NCBI RefSeq assembly: GCF_044430645.1
Contig: NZ_JAWUDN010000008.1
Span: 124,001 to 188,000, forward strand
DNA length: 64,000 nucleotides
Source of the DNA: Ewingella allii
GTDB lineage: Bacteria > Pseudomonadota > Gammaproteobacteria > Enterobacterales > Enterobacteriaceae
Direction of reading: 5' to 3'
Below are positions 8,404 to 16,337 of this stretch, piece after piece. Under the pieces are notes generated by a model. It was not told the DNA's origin. It saw nothing but the letters and a program-made list of their open reading frames with translations, and did no database searches. The position numbers and the translations under genes were made by a program. Positions within the stretch are counted from its first letter, which is position 1, and each line of letters begins with the position of its first letter.

Positions 8404-10494
8404 ATGGAGAGCAAACAGCTAGAACAAGCGGCGATCGAGGCTGGGATCGCCGCCGGTTATATCAATGCGCATGGTAAACAACAGGCTATTGCTGCCACCA
8501 CCAAACGGGATTTGCTGGAGGCGATGGGCTGGGCCGCGGGCGTTCCACACGCCGTCGAAGCCCCCGTGCCGGTAGTAAAAGTGTTTATTAAGGGCAGCCG
8601 TTTAGCCCTGCCGATTGGCGGCGAAGGCGAGTTTCAGTGGCAGTTGAAGTTGGAAAGCGGCGCGGTGCAGCAAGGGCGCACCAGCGCCAAAATGACCTTG
8701 GCCCTGCCGGGGCGCATTTCCAGCGGCTACCACCAGTTGACGCTGACGCAGGACGCGCAAAGCTGGGAGTGCAGCATCATCGTCGCGCCAAAACGCTGCT
8801 ATGAACCCGATGCCCTGCTGGCGGGGAAAAAGCTGTGGGGCGCCTGCGTGCAGCTCTACACGCTGCGCTCCGAGAATAACTGGGGCATCGGCGACTTTGG
8901 CGACTTGCGCCAGCTGGTGCAGGAGATGGGCAAGCGCGGCGGCGCGTTTGTCGGCCTCAACCCCATTCACTCCCTTTACCCCGGCAACCCGATCGCCGCC
9001 AGCCCCTACAGCCCGTCGTCACGGCGCTGGCTGAACGTGATTTATATCGACGTCAACGCGGTGGAGGATTTCCAGCTCAGCGAGGCGGCGCAGACATGGT
9101 GGCGCGAGCCGCAAACGCAGAAAATCCTTAAAGAAGTTCGCCACAGCGCGTGGGTGGATTACGCCCGCGTGGTGCCGCTCAAGCTCGCCGGGCTGTCGCT
9201 GGCGCATCAGCGCTTTGTCACCCGCAGTGCTTCAGATCCGCTGCAAAAAGCCTATCGAAAATTTGTCCGCGAGGGGGGCGACAGCCTGTACCAGCAGGCA
9301 GCTTATGACGCGCTTTACAGCCATCTGGCGAAGCAGGGTGAGCAGCCGCAGGGCTGGCCGCACTGGCCGGAAAAGTACCGCAGCGCGCAGAGTGCCGCCG
9401 TCAAAGCCTTCTGCCAGCAGTATGAGTCGGAGGTTGATTTCTACCAGTGGCTACAGTGGCTGGCCGAGTACCAGTTTGGCCGCTGCTACCACGACAGCCA
9501 GCAGGCGGAGATGCCGATTGGCCTGTACCGCGATTTGGCCGTGGGCGTAGTGGAAGGCGGAGCCGAAACCTGGGGCGATCGCGACGTCTATTGCCTGAAA
9601 GCCTCGGTCGGCGCGCCGCCGGATATCCTTGGACCACTCGGTCAAAACTGGGATCTGCGCCCGATGGATCCGCACGTCATGGTGCGCCGCGCCTATCAGC
9701 CTTTTATCGATCTGCTGCGCGCCAACATGACCAGCTGCGGCGCGTTGCGCATCGATCACGTGATGACCCTGCTGCGCCTGTGGTGGATACCTTATGGCGA
9801 AACTGCCGATAACGGCGCCTATGTGCAGTATCCGGTGGACGATCTGCTGGCGATTTTGGCACTGGAAAGCCAGCGTCACCGCTGCATGGTGATTGGAGAG
9901 GATCTCGGCACGGTGCCGGTGGAGATCGTTAGTAAGCTGCGCGAAGGCGGGGTCTACTCGTACAAGGTGTTGTACTTCGAGCGTGACGCGGAGAATAACT
10001 TCCGCGCGCCGCAGTCTTATCCGGTACAGGCGATGGCGACCATCACCACCCACGATCTTCCTACGCTGCGCGGTTACTGGCAGGGGGATGATTTGGCGCT
10101 AGGCAAGAAGTTGGGGCTGTATCGCGACGAAGAGGTATTAACCGAGCTGTACGCCGATCGCGGTCGCGCCCGGCAGGGGTTGCTCAACGGGTTGCATCAT
10201 TATGGCTGCGTGCCGAAAAGCACCGGTCACAATGCAGACGTGATGAGCATGACGCCGACGCTCAATCGCGGCCTCCAGCGTTATGTCGCTGACAGCGCCT
10301 GCGCCTTGCTGGGCCTGCAACCCGAAGACTGGCTGGACATGGGCGAGCCGGTCAACATTCCCGGAACCAGTGACGAATACCCCAACTGGCGGCGCAAACT
10401 CACCCGTACTCTGGAAGATATGTTCGCCGACGACGAAGTGAATAAGCTGATCAAGGACTTGGATAAGCGCCGCAGGAAGGTGTCGGTGAGTTGA
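8404..10494 (+). CDS. malQ: 4-alpha-glucanotransferase (amylomaltase)
   Basis: Glycoside hydrolase family 77 enzyme that transfers maltodextrinyl groups between maltodextrins, supplying longer chains to MalP and releasing glucose. It has 696 residues (694 in E. coli). The three catalytic acids are visible: nucleophile Asp451 in RIDHVM, acid/base Glu499 in GEDLGTVP and Asp551 in THDLPTL, each offset by three from the E. coli numbering. The N-terminal 130 residues are the extra domain seen in enterobacterial MalQ. The ATG follows AAGGAG and lies 9 bp after malP, so the two are probably co-transcribed and perhaps translationally coupled. A short palindrome follows the stop. Confidence 0.97.
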   Translation: MESKQLEQAAIEAGIAAGYINAHGKQQAIAATTKRDLLEAMGWAAGVPHAVEAPVPVVKVFIKGSRLALPIGGEGEFQWQLKLESGAVQQGRTSAKMTLALPGRISSGYHQLTLTQDAQSWECSIIVAPKRCYEPDALLAGKKLWGACVQLYTLRSENNWGIGDFGDLRQLVQEMGKRGGAFVGLNPIHSLYPGNPIAASPYSPSSRRWLNVIYIDVNAVEDFQLSEAAQTWWREPQTQKILKEVRHSAWVDYARVVPLKLAGLSLAHQRFVTRSASDPLQKAYRKFVREGGDSLYQQAAYDALYSHLAKQGEQPQGWPHWPEKYRSAQSAAVKAFCQQYESEVDFYQWLQWLAEYQFGRCYHDSQQAEMPIGLYRDLAVGVVEGGAETWGDRDVYCLKASVGAPPDILGPLGQNWDLRPMDPHVMVRRAYQPFIDLLRANMTSCGALRIDHVMTLLRLWWIPYGETADNGAYVQYPVDDLLAILALESQRHRCMVIGEDLGTVPVEIVSKLREGGVYSYKVLYFERDAENNFRAPQSYPVQAMATITTHDLPTLRGYWQGDDLALGKKLGLYRDEEVLTELYADRGRARQGLLNGLHHYGCVPKSTGHNADVMSMTPTLNRGLQRYVADSACALLGLQPEDWLDMGEPVNIPGTSDEYPNWRRKLTRTLEDMFADDEVNKLIKDLDKRRRKVSVS

Positions 10495-10507
10495 GTTTTG
10501 GCTCTAC

Positions 10508-10531
10508 TTCCTCCCCTAATTAGGGGAGGAA
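10508..10531. repeat. Perfect 24-bp palindrome, dispersed repeat copy 1
   Basis: A perfect inverted repeat built on the core CCTCCCCTAATTAGGGGAGG, with no loop spacing and no T-run. It lies between the converging malQ and MHYT-GGDEF-EAL genes. Related copies occur at 15821-15840 and 20197-20218. It could act as a bidirectional transcription barrier or be a REP-like dispersed element. Confidence 0.8.
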
Positions 10532-10559
10532 TCAAATCAAAAGCCACAGCAAAACCGCA

Positions 10560-12620
10560 CTACTCTAAATCCGGGTTATTGGCGATTTGCTCCACCGTCA
10601 TTGGCCTGCCGAGCAAATATCCCTGCAACGAATCACAGCCGAGCTCGGTGAGGAAATCTTGCTGTTGGGTGGTTTCCACACCTTCGGCAACCACTTTCAG
10701 ATTCAGCGTCTGGCCGAGAGCGATGATAGCTTGCACGATGCTGGCATCTTCGCTTCCCGCAATCAGATCATTAATAAAAGCGCCGTCGATTTTCAGTTCG
10801 CTGGCCGGTAAGCGTTTCAGGTAGAGCAGGCTGGAGTAGCCCGTACCAAAGTCATCAATCGAGGCTTTGACGCCAAAACGCGTGAGCTGCTCGAGGATCT
10901 CGACGCTGGCGTCGGGGTTGCGCATCGCGGTGGTTTCAGTCACTTCCAGCGTCAGCATCTCTGGCGGGATCTGATGCTTCTGCACAGTAGCAATCACCTT
11001 TTCCACCAGATTCGGCTGCTCAAATTGCAGGGCAGAGAGGTTCACCGCTACAGTCCAGGTGCGATGTCCCGCCAAGTGCCACTGGCGCAGCTGGCGGCAG
11101 GCTTCGTTAATCACCCATTCGCCAATAGAGATAATAAGGCCGGTTTTCTCCGCCATCGGCAGGAAGACGTCAGGGCTGAGCATCACGCCGTGGCGCTCCC
11201 AGCGCAGCAGCGCCTCGAAGCCGGTCACCGGGCCGTGTGGCGCGACAAACTTCGGCTGATAGTGCAGGCGCAGCTCGTTGTGCTCCACCGCCATGCGCAA
11301 ATCGTTGAGCATTTGCAGCTGATCTTGCGCATTGGCATTCATCGACGGCTGGAAAAAGTTGTAGCCGTTGCGCCCGGCATTTTTGGTGTGGTACATCGCC
11401 GCGTCGGCGTTGAGCATCAGCTCGCGCTCGTTTTCTCCATCGCCCGGATAAACCGCAATACCAATACTCACTGACACCAGCAGCTCGTAGCGCGAGACCT
11501 GGAAAGGTTTAGCAATCAGATGCCCCAGCTTGTCGGCCAGCGTCGCGGCGTCGTTGGGATCGCCGATTTCCATCAGCAGCACGAATTCATCGCCACCCAG
11601 GCGCGCCAAGGTATCCGAGGCGCGCAGGTGGGCCTGTAGCCGCTCGGTGACGGCAATCAGCAGCAAATCCCCCACGTGGTGGCCAAAAGCGTCGTTCACC
11701 GCCTTAAAGCCGTCGAGGTCGAAAAACAACAGGGCGAAGGAGGATTGCGTACGCTCCGCTTTCTGGAAAGCCTGGCTTAGACGGTCTTCCAACAGGAGGC
11801 GGTTCGGCAAGCGCGTTAGATTATCGTGCAAGGCGAGCTGGGTTAGCTCGCGGTTGGCCTGCGCCAAAGAAGAAGCCAGAATCGAGGTGCGCGCCTGCAG
11901 GCGGGCATCCAGCACGGAAATAATCAGGGTGATGGCGAGCACGGCCAAGGTGACGACAATCACCAACAGCGCCAGCCAGTTATTATTCACCCCGGAAACT
12001 GCCGCCATGCTATGGCTATCGTGAGGGAAATTGGCGGCGGCCATGCCGATATAGTGCATGCCGACAATCGCGGTGCCCATGACAATCGCCGCGCCGACGC
12101 GCAGCATTTTGACATTCGGCGAGTGCTGGCGCAGGTGAAACGCCATCCACAGCGCGGCACCGGAAGCCACAACCGCGACCACCACTGACAGCGCCACCCA
12201 GCGAAGATCGTAATCTATGCCGGGCATCATGCGCATTGCCGCCATGCCGGTGTAGTGCATCGCCACAATGCCGCCGCCCATCAGCAGAGAGCCAAGCAGC
12301 AGGCTCTGGGTCGGTAGACGCTCGTGGCACACCAGCCAGAGGGCGAACGCGGAAGAAACGATAGCGATCAGCATTGAAAAGAGGGTGATCAGCGGGTCAT
12401 AGCCCATCGACACTGGCAAACTGAAGGCCAACATGCCGATAAAATGCATCGACCAGATACCAATCCCCATAGACAGCGCGCCGCCCACTAACCACAGTTT
12501 CGACGCTCTTCCCTGTGTCGTTGCCACTCGTCCAGCCATGTCGAGCGCGGTGTAAGACGCGAGCATCGCAACGATGAAGGAGAACAGAATCAGGACATCG
12601 TTGTAATTACTGGAAAGCAT
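10560..12620 (-). CDS. MHYT-GGDEF-EAL membrane cyclic-di-GMP enzyme
   Basis: A membrane sensor joined to cyclic-di-GMP synthesis and hydrolysis domains. The N-terminal MHYT domain has seven hydrophobic segments and the three signature motifs MHFIGM (58), MHYTGM (121) and MHYIGM (188), thought to bind a metal such as copper and to sense a small molecule. The GGDEF motif is intact (RLGGDEF, about 341-346), and the EAL motif is intact at 469-471 (FEALLRWE) with DDFGTGYSSL further on, so both activities are possible. The start at 12620 is chosen because GTGGAG sits 6 bp before this ATG; an upstream in-frame TTG at 12635 has no such support. The gene converges on malQ. The regulatory target is unknown. 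Confidence 0.92.
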   Translation of the reverse strand: MLSSNYNDVLILFSFIVAMLASYTALDMAGRVATTQGRASKLWLVGGALSMGIGIWSMHFIGMLAFSLPVSMGYDPLITLFSMLIAIVSSAFALWLVCHERLPTQSLLLGSLLMGGGIVAMHYTGMAAMRMMPGIDYDLRWVALSVVVAVVASGAALWMAFHLRQHSPNVKMLRVGAAIVMGTAIVGMHYIGMAAANFPHDSHSMAAVSGVNNNWLALLVIVVTLAVLAITLIISVLDARLQARTSILASSLAQANRELTQLALHDNLTRLPNRLLLEDRLSQAFQKAERTQSSFALLFFDLDGFKAVNDAFGHHVGDLLLIAVTERLQAHLRASDTLARLGGDEFVLLMEIGDPNDAATLADKLGHLIAKPFQVSRYELLVSVSIGIAVYPGDGENERELMLNADAAMYHTKNAGRNGYNFFQPSMNANAQDQLQMLNDLRMAVEHNELRLHYQPKFVAPHGPVTGFEALLRWERHGVMLSPDVFLPMAEKTGLIISIGEWVINEACRQLRQWHLAGHRTWTVAVNLSALQFEQPNLVEKVIATVQKHQIPPEMLTLEVTETTAMRNPDASVEILEQLTRFGVKASIDDFGTGYSSLLYLKRLPASELKIDGAFINDLIAGSEDASIVQAIIALGQTLNLKVVAEGVETTQQQDFLTELGCDSLQGYLLGRPMTVEQIANNPDLE

Positions 12621-12883
12621 GCAAACTCCACACAATAGGATTATCTATATTAAGTGCTAATTTTGGCGCGGGATAATCGCATTAAATAATAATAAAGGCT
12701 ATTGAATTAGCGCCTTTCTATTAAATTTACTTAAGCTTATTGCTCAATTCTTATAAATTGAGTTGTAAAACTTGTTATGAGTAAACGTAATAGGAACAAG
12801 GTCTTTGCCTTAATAAAATACGCCAGCGGATAGATGGTCTATAGTTAACTATTAATTTGGCTAATCAGTTTGGAGTTATAAAC

Positions 12884-13552
12884 ATGATCACGGTTCACCA
12901 TTTAAATAACTCACGGTCCCAGAGAGTACTTTGGATGCTCGAAGAGCTGGAATTACCTTATCAAATTCAGCGTTATCAACGTGATGAAAAGACCATGCTG
13001 GCCCCGGCGTCACTGAAAAAGGTGCATCCGCTGGGGAAATCGCCGGTGCTGGTGGATAACGACCTGACACTGGCCGAGTCGGGGGCGATTCTGGAGTACC
13101 TGCAAGAAACCTATGATGCGCAAGGGAATTTCAAACCTACCGATCACTTCGCTCGCCAGCAGTATCGCTATTGGATGCACTATGCCGAAGGGTCGCTGAT
13201 GCCGATTTTGGTGATGAAGCTGATTTTTGGACGATTAGGCAAACCGCCAATGCCATGGCTGATCCGCCCGATTGCCGGTGCCATCGGCAAAGGGGTGCAG
13301 CAAAACTATCTGGATAAGCAGCTGGCGACTCATGGCGCCTATCTTGAACAGCATCTGACTGAAAACACATGGTTTGCTGGCAGCGATTTTAGTGCCGCCG
13401 ACGTGCAGATGAGTTTCCCGGTGGAAGCGATGGTGTCGCGCGGAGGATTAGATAAATATCCGAAATTGCATACCTGGCTTTCTACCATTCATGCGCGGCC
13501 AGCTTATCAAAAAGCCTTAGAGCAGGGTGGCCCTTACCAAATTGGTAGCTAA
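12884..13552 (+). CDS. Glutathione S-transferase family protein
   Basis: A 222-residue cytosolic glutathione S-transferase. The N-terminal thioredoxin-like domain contains NNSRSQRVLWMLEEL, with a Ser in the expected catalytic position, and the cis-proline/glutathione contact region GKSPVLVDNDLTLAESGAILEYL. The C-terminal helical domain includes WFAGSDFSAADVQMSFPVEA, the usual N-capping box region. The ATG at 12884 follows TGGAGTTATAAAC, a good ribosome-binding site; an upstream TTG at 12857 is less likely. The substrate is not predictable. It is a single gene with AT-rich flanks on both sides and no obvious operon partner. Confidence 0.9.
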   Translation: MITVHHLNNSRSQRVLWMLEELELPYQIQRYQRDEKTMLAPASLKKVHPLGKSPVLVDNDLTLAESGAILEYLQETYDAQGNFKPTDHFARQQYRYWMHYAEGSLMPILVMKLIFGRLGKPPMPWLIRPIAGAIGKGVQQNYLDKQLATHGAYLEQHLTENTWFAGSDFSAADVQMSFPVEAMVSRGGLDKYPKLHTWLSTIHARPAYQKALEQGGPYQIGS

Positions 13553-14130
13553 TCAAAATTCCAGTGTTCTCTATTTTTCAGCAACGCCGATTTATATTTT
13601 CAGCAATACATAAGTGATGCTTAATATCTTCGAATCGGCGGGTCTGAATTTTAATAACGTAATAGGAATATTGTTAAGCTATTAATCCTCTCCGGTTTTA
13701 TTTCTTTATCTCTTCTCGGCCTTTTTTCTCCCTTTCAAAATAGCGCGGTCTATTTTCTTTTCTTCTAATGCCTTGCCTGATTTCCCATTTTTTCATCATC
13801 GTTTTGGCATGTTGCACAGCCTGCTAACCATTCAAAATAGGCGGTTTGCGCAAATTCTGTGGCGATCTGGCTTTTTATTGAACAAAACGCCATAAAATGT
13901 CGTGAACGGGAGTTGAAAAGAGGGGGTTAATGGCTGGATAATCGTTTGCTTTGCAGTACCCGTGGTTTTTATTTCCGCCTTACGCGATGAGAGTTAAACG
14001 TTTGCCTTGGTTTTGCGCATCGATTTTGCAGGTTTTCGAGCGCATTACGGCGGTTAGGGAAGCGAACGTGACGAAACGGTTTCGTAATGACCACGCAGGC
14101 ATTTCAGCAAGACACTTCAGAGGGTTGCAC
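13553..14130. other. Non-coding interval GST-ghxP
   Basis: An AT-rich 578-bp stretch with no supported gene. It holds a distant inverted pair (CGCCGATT near 13586 and AATCGGCG near 13631) whose arms are more than 35 bp apart, and, nearer ghxP, two PurR-like sequences listed separately. Confidence 0.6.
13992..14007. promoter_or_regulatory. PurR-like operator upstream of ghxP
   Basis: AGTTAAACGTTTGCCT matches the PurR palindrome ACGCAAACGTTTGCGT at 12 of 16 positions, with the central AAACGTTTGC intact. A weaker 10/16 match, centred on the CG in AATCGTTTGC, lies about 55 bp upstream. Purine-repressor control of purine permeases is known in E. coli, so the position about 125 bp before the ghxP ATG makes sense. 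Confidence 0.5.
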
Positions 14131-15498
14131 ATGGCTAGTCAACACAATCAAACGGGCAGTGGCGTTGCGCCTGCCGGTTCGCTTGATGCTTTCTTTAAAA
14201 TATCTGCGCGTGGCAGTAACGTTCGTCAGGAAATCATTGCCGGTCTGACGACCTTTTTGGCGATGGTTTATTCCGTCATCGTGGTTCCGAGTATGCTGGG
14301 CAAAGCCGGTTTCTCCCCGAGCGCCGTGTTTGTCGCGACTTGCTTGGTGGCGGGTTTTGGCTCTCTGCTGATGGGGCTGTGGGCCAATTTGCCTTTAGCC
14401 ATTGGTTGCGCAATCTCCCTGACTGCGTTTACCGCCTTCAGTCTGGTGCTGGGCCAGCACATTAGCGTGCCGGTGGCGCTGGGCGCGGTATTCCTGATGG
14501 GGGTGTTGTTTACCATCATTTCCGTTACCGGAATTCGTTCTTGGATTTTACGCAATTTGCCGATGGGCGTTGCGCACGGCACGGGGATTGGTATCGGGCT
14601 GTTCTTGCTGCTTATCGCCGCCAACGGTGTCGGCTTGGTGATCAAGAACCCACTCGACGGCCTGCCGGTGACTCTCGGCGCTTTCACCTCTTTCCCGGTT
14701 ATCATGACGCTGTTGGGCCTGGCGGTGATTTTCGGTTTAGAGAAACTGCGCGTGCCGGGCGGCATTCTACTGGTGATTATCGTGATTTCTATCATCGGCC
14801 TGATTTTTGACCCGGCGGTGAAGTATCAGGGACTGTTCGCCATGCCGTCTTTGTCAGATGCTAGCGGCCACTCGGTGCTGTTTAATCTCGACATCATGGG
14901 CGCGCTGAAACTGGCGGTTCTGCCAAGCGTGCTGGCATTGGTGATGACGGCAGTCTTCGACGCCACCGGCACTATCCGCGCGGTCGCGGGCCAAGCAAAT
15001 TTGCTGGACAAAGATGGTCAGATTATCAGCGGCGGCAAAGCCCTGACCTCTGACTCAATCAGCAGCATGTTTGCCGGTTTGGTAGGTGCATCCCCAGCCG
15101 CGGTGTATATCGAATCCGCCGCCGGCACTGCCGCAGGCGGTAAAACCGGCCTGACCGCCACCGTGGTCGGCGTTTTGTTCCTGCTGATGCTGTTCCTCTC
15201 TCCCCTGTCGTATCTGGTTCCTGCCTACGCTACCGCCCCTGCGCTGATGTACGTGGGTCTGTTGATGTTAAGCAACGTCACCAAACTGGATTTCACCGAT
15301 TTCGTCGATGCGATGTCCGGCCTGCTGTGCGCGGTGTTTATCGTTCTGACCTGTAACATCGTGACCGGTATTATGTTAGGTTTCAGCGCGTTAGTGATCG
15401 GCCGCATCTTCTCCGGCGAATGGCGCAAGCTGAACATCGGCACGGTGATCATCGCCGTAGCGCTGGTGGTGTTTTACGCGGGTGGATGGGCAATTTAA
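14131..15498 (+). CDS. ghxP: Guanine/hypoxanthine permease (NCS2/AzgA-like)
   Basis: Inner-membrane proton symporter importing guanine and hypoxanthine. It has 455 residues, against 449 for E. coli GhxP (YjcD), with long identical stretches such as NLPLAIGCAISLTAFTAFSL, AHGTGIGIGLFLLLIAANG and ESAAGTAAGGKTGLTA. About 13-14 hydrophobic segments are visible. The start at 14131 is set by AGAGGG about 6 bp upstream and by agreement with family length; the open frame extends further upstream but that part has no family resemblance. As in E. coli it precedes yjcE, but here an 840-bp repeat-rich block separates them. Adenine permeases (AdeP/AdeQ) are the alternative; the sequence looks closer to GhxP. 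Confidence 0.92.
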   Translation: MASQHNQTGSGVAPAGSLDAFFKISARGSNVRQEIIAGLTTFLAMVYSVIVVPSMLGKAGFSPSAVFVATCLVAGFGSLLMGLWANLPLAIGCAISLTAFTAFSLVLGQHISVPVALGAVFLMGVLFTIISVTGIRSWILRNLPMGVAHGTGIGIGLFLLLIAANGVGLVIKNPLDGLPVTLGAFTSFPVIMTLLGLAVIFGLEKLRVPGGILLVIIVISIIGLIFDPAVKYQGLFAMPSLSDASGHSVLFNLDIMGALKLAVLPSVLALVMTAVFDATGTIRAVAGQANLLDKDGQIISGGKALTSDSISSMFAGLVGASPAAVYIESAAGTAAGGKTGLTATVVGVLFLLMLFLSPLSYLVPAYATAPALMYVGLLMLSNVTKLDFTDFVDAMSGLLCAVFIVLTCNIVTGIMLGFSALVIGRIFSGEWRKLNIGTVIIAVALVVFYAGGWAI

Positions 15499-15508
15499 GA
15501 TTTTTGGG

Positions 15509-15531
15509 GGGCGAAAATCTGACGCCCTTTT
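15509..15531 (+). terminator. Terminator after ghxP
   Basis: GGGCG and CGCCC arms separated by nine bases, followed by TTTT, about 10 bp after the ghxP stop. It directly abuts the left end of the large palindrome. Confidence 0.6.
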
Positions 15532-15576
15532 AAGGTCAAGGTCAAGGTCAAGGTCGTGGGCGTCGGCCCACACCGA

Positions 15577-15606
15577 CCAAGGGAGGCGTAAACGCGCCTC
15601 CCTTGG
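15577..15606. repeat. Hairpin inside left arm of the large palindrome
   Basis: Arms CCAAGGGAGGCG and CGCCTCCCTTGG flank a short AT-containing loop, making a near-perfect stem. The matching hairpin in the right arm is GGGGCGC...GGCGCCCC near 16053-16076. Confidence 0.75.
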
Positions 15607-15820
15607 AACCCTGCGTTTTTTAACGCTGTGAGATCGAGGCTTCGCAGGGTTGGAATGGACGTGTTCCGTAGCCACGGTGATCGTCGCGAAGTGCCGCCGC
15701 TTAGGCGGTTCCCTCAGTTCGGGCTTCGAGCCTTTGGTCTCGAACCACTCCCTCGGCGTCACTTCTGAACGCGACCTACTGGCATTTACACCGAACCTTT
15801 TCAGGCGATTTTGACTTGCT

Positions 15821-15840
15821 CCCTCCCCTAGTTAGGGGAA
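15821..15840. repeat. Dispersed palindrome copy 2, at the centre of the large palindrome
   Basis: CCCTCCCCTAGTTAGGGGAA; the inner TCCCCTA/TAGGGGA arms are perfect and centred on 15831.5. The preceding TTGCT resembles the flank of copy 3 in reverse. Confidence 0.8.
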
Positions 15841-16337
15841 GGTGCAGAACAGCACCCACTGAAACGGCACGGTTGAAATGCCTCAAAACCGCAGTCAAAA
15901 ATGGCGCTGAGCGAACGGTTCGAGACCTATGGCTCGAAGCCTGAAGCGAAGGCACCGCCTAAGCGGCGACATTTTGCGGTGGATAACGGAAGCCCCTGAA
16001 ACATGTCCCTTCAGCTAGCGATAGCGCGCAGTAAAGAGCCGGGGAGTCTTGAGGGGCGCGGCGATAGGCGCCCCTTAAGGCCGGTGTGGCGGCAGCGCAC
16101 GGTTTTGAATTTGAAGTTAAGTCGGTGTGGGCCGACGCCGACGCCCACGACCTTGAATTTGAATTTGAATTTAGTTTTTTAAATTAAAAATGCATTAAAA
16201 GGGGCGCGTGTGGCCCCAACTACACCCCTTTTCAGCACGCTCTGATTTAAACCGTAACGGTTTTTGATCTACTATTCCTTAGGTATGTGTCAGGCGCGCC
16301 TGATTGAAAGTCATAAAAATAAGAGTCTAAGGAAAGC

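Larger units (their letters stand above)
15532..16174. repeat. Large imperfect palindrome (about 640 bp)
   Basis: No gene was found here; the block is built of inverted halves. Left 15652-15746 pairs with right 15917-16011 in collinear order (all pairs sum to 31663): the 62 bases at 15686-15746 match the reverse complement of 15917-15978 at about 84%. The outermost arms 15550-15577 and 16121-16154 also pair, with a 6-bp insertion on the right. Each half contains its own hairpin (15577-15606 and about 16049-16081). The centre, 15831.5, coincides with a small palindrome (15824-15839). Hexamer runs mark both ends: AAGGTC four times on the left, GAATTT three times on the right. The origin is unknown; it could be two inverted copies of an intergenic repeat or a foldback element. 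Confidence 0.8.

Noticed and set aside
15391..15762. 123-codon minus-strand frame at the left end of the giant palindrome
   Set aside because: The protein includes a low-complexity DLDLDLDL run made by the hexamer repeat, and overlaps ghxP; it has no independent support.
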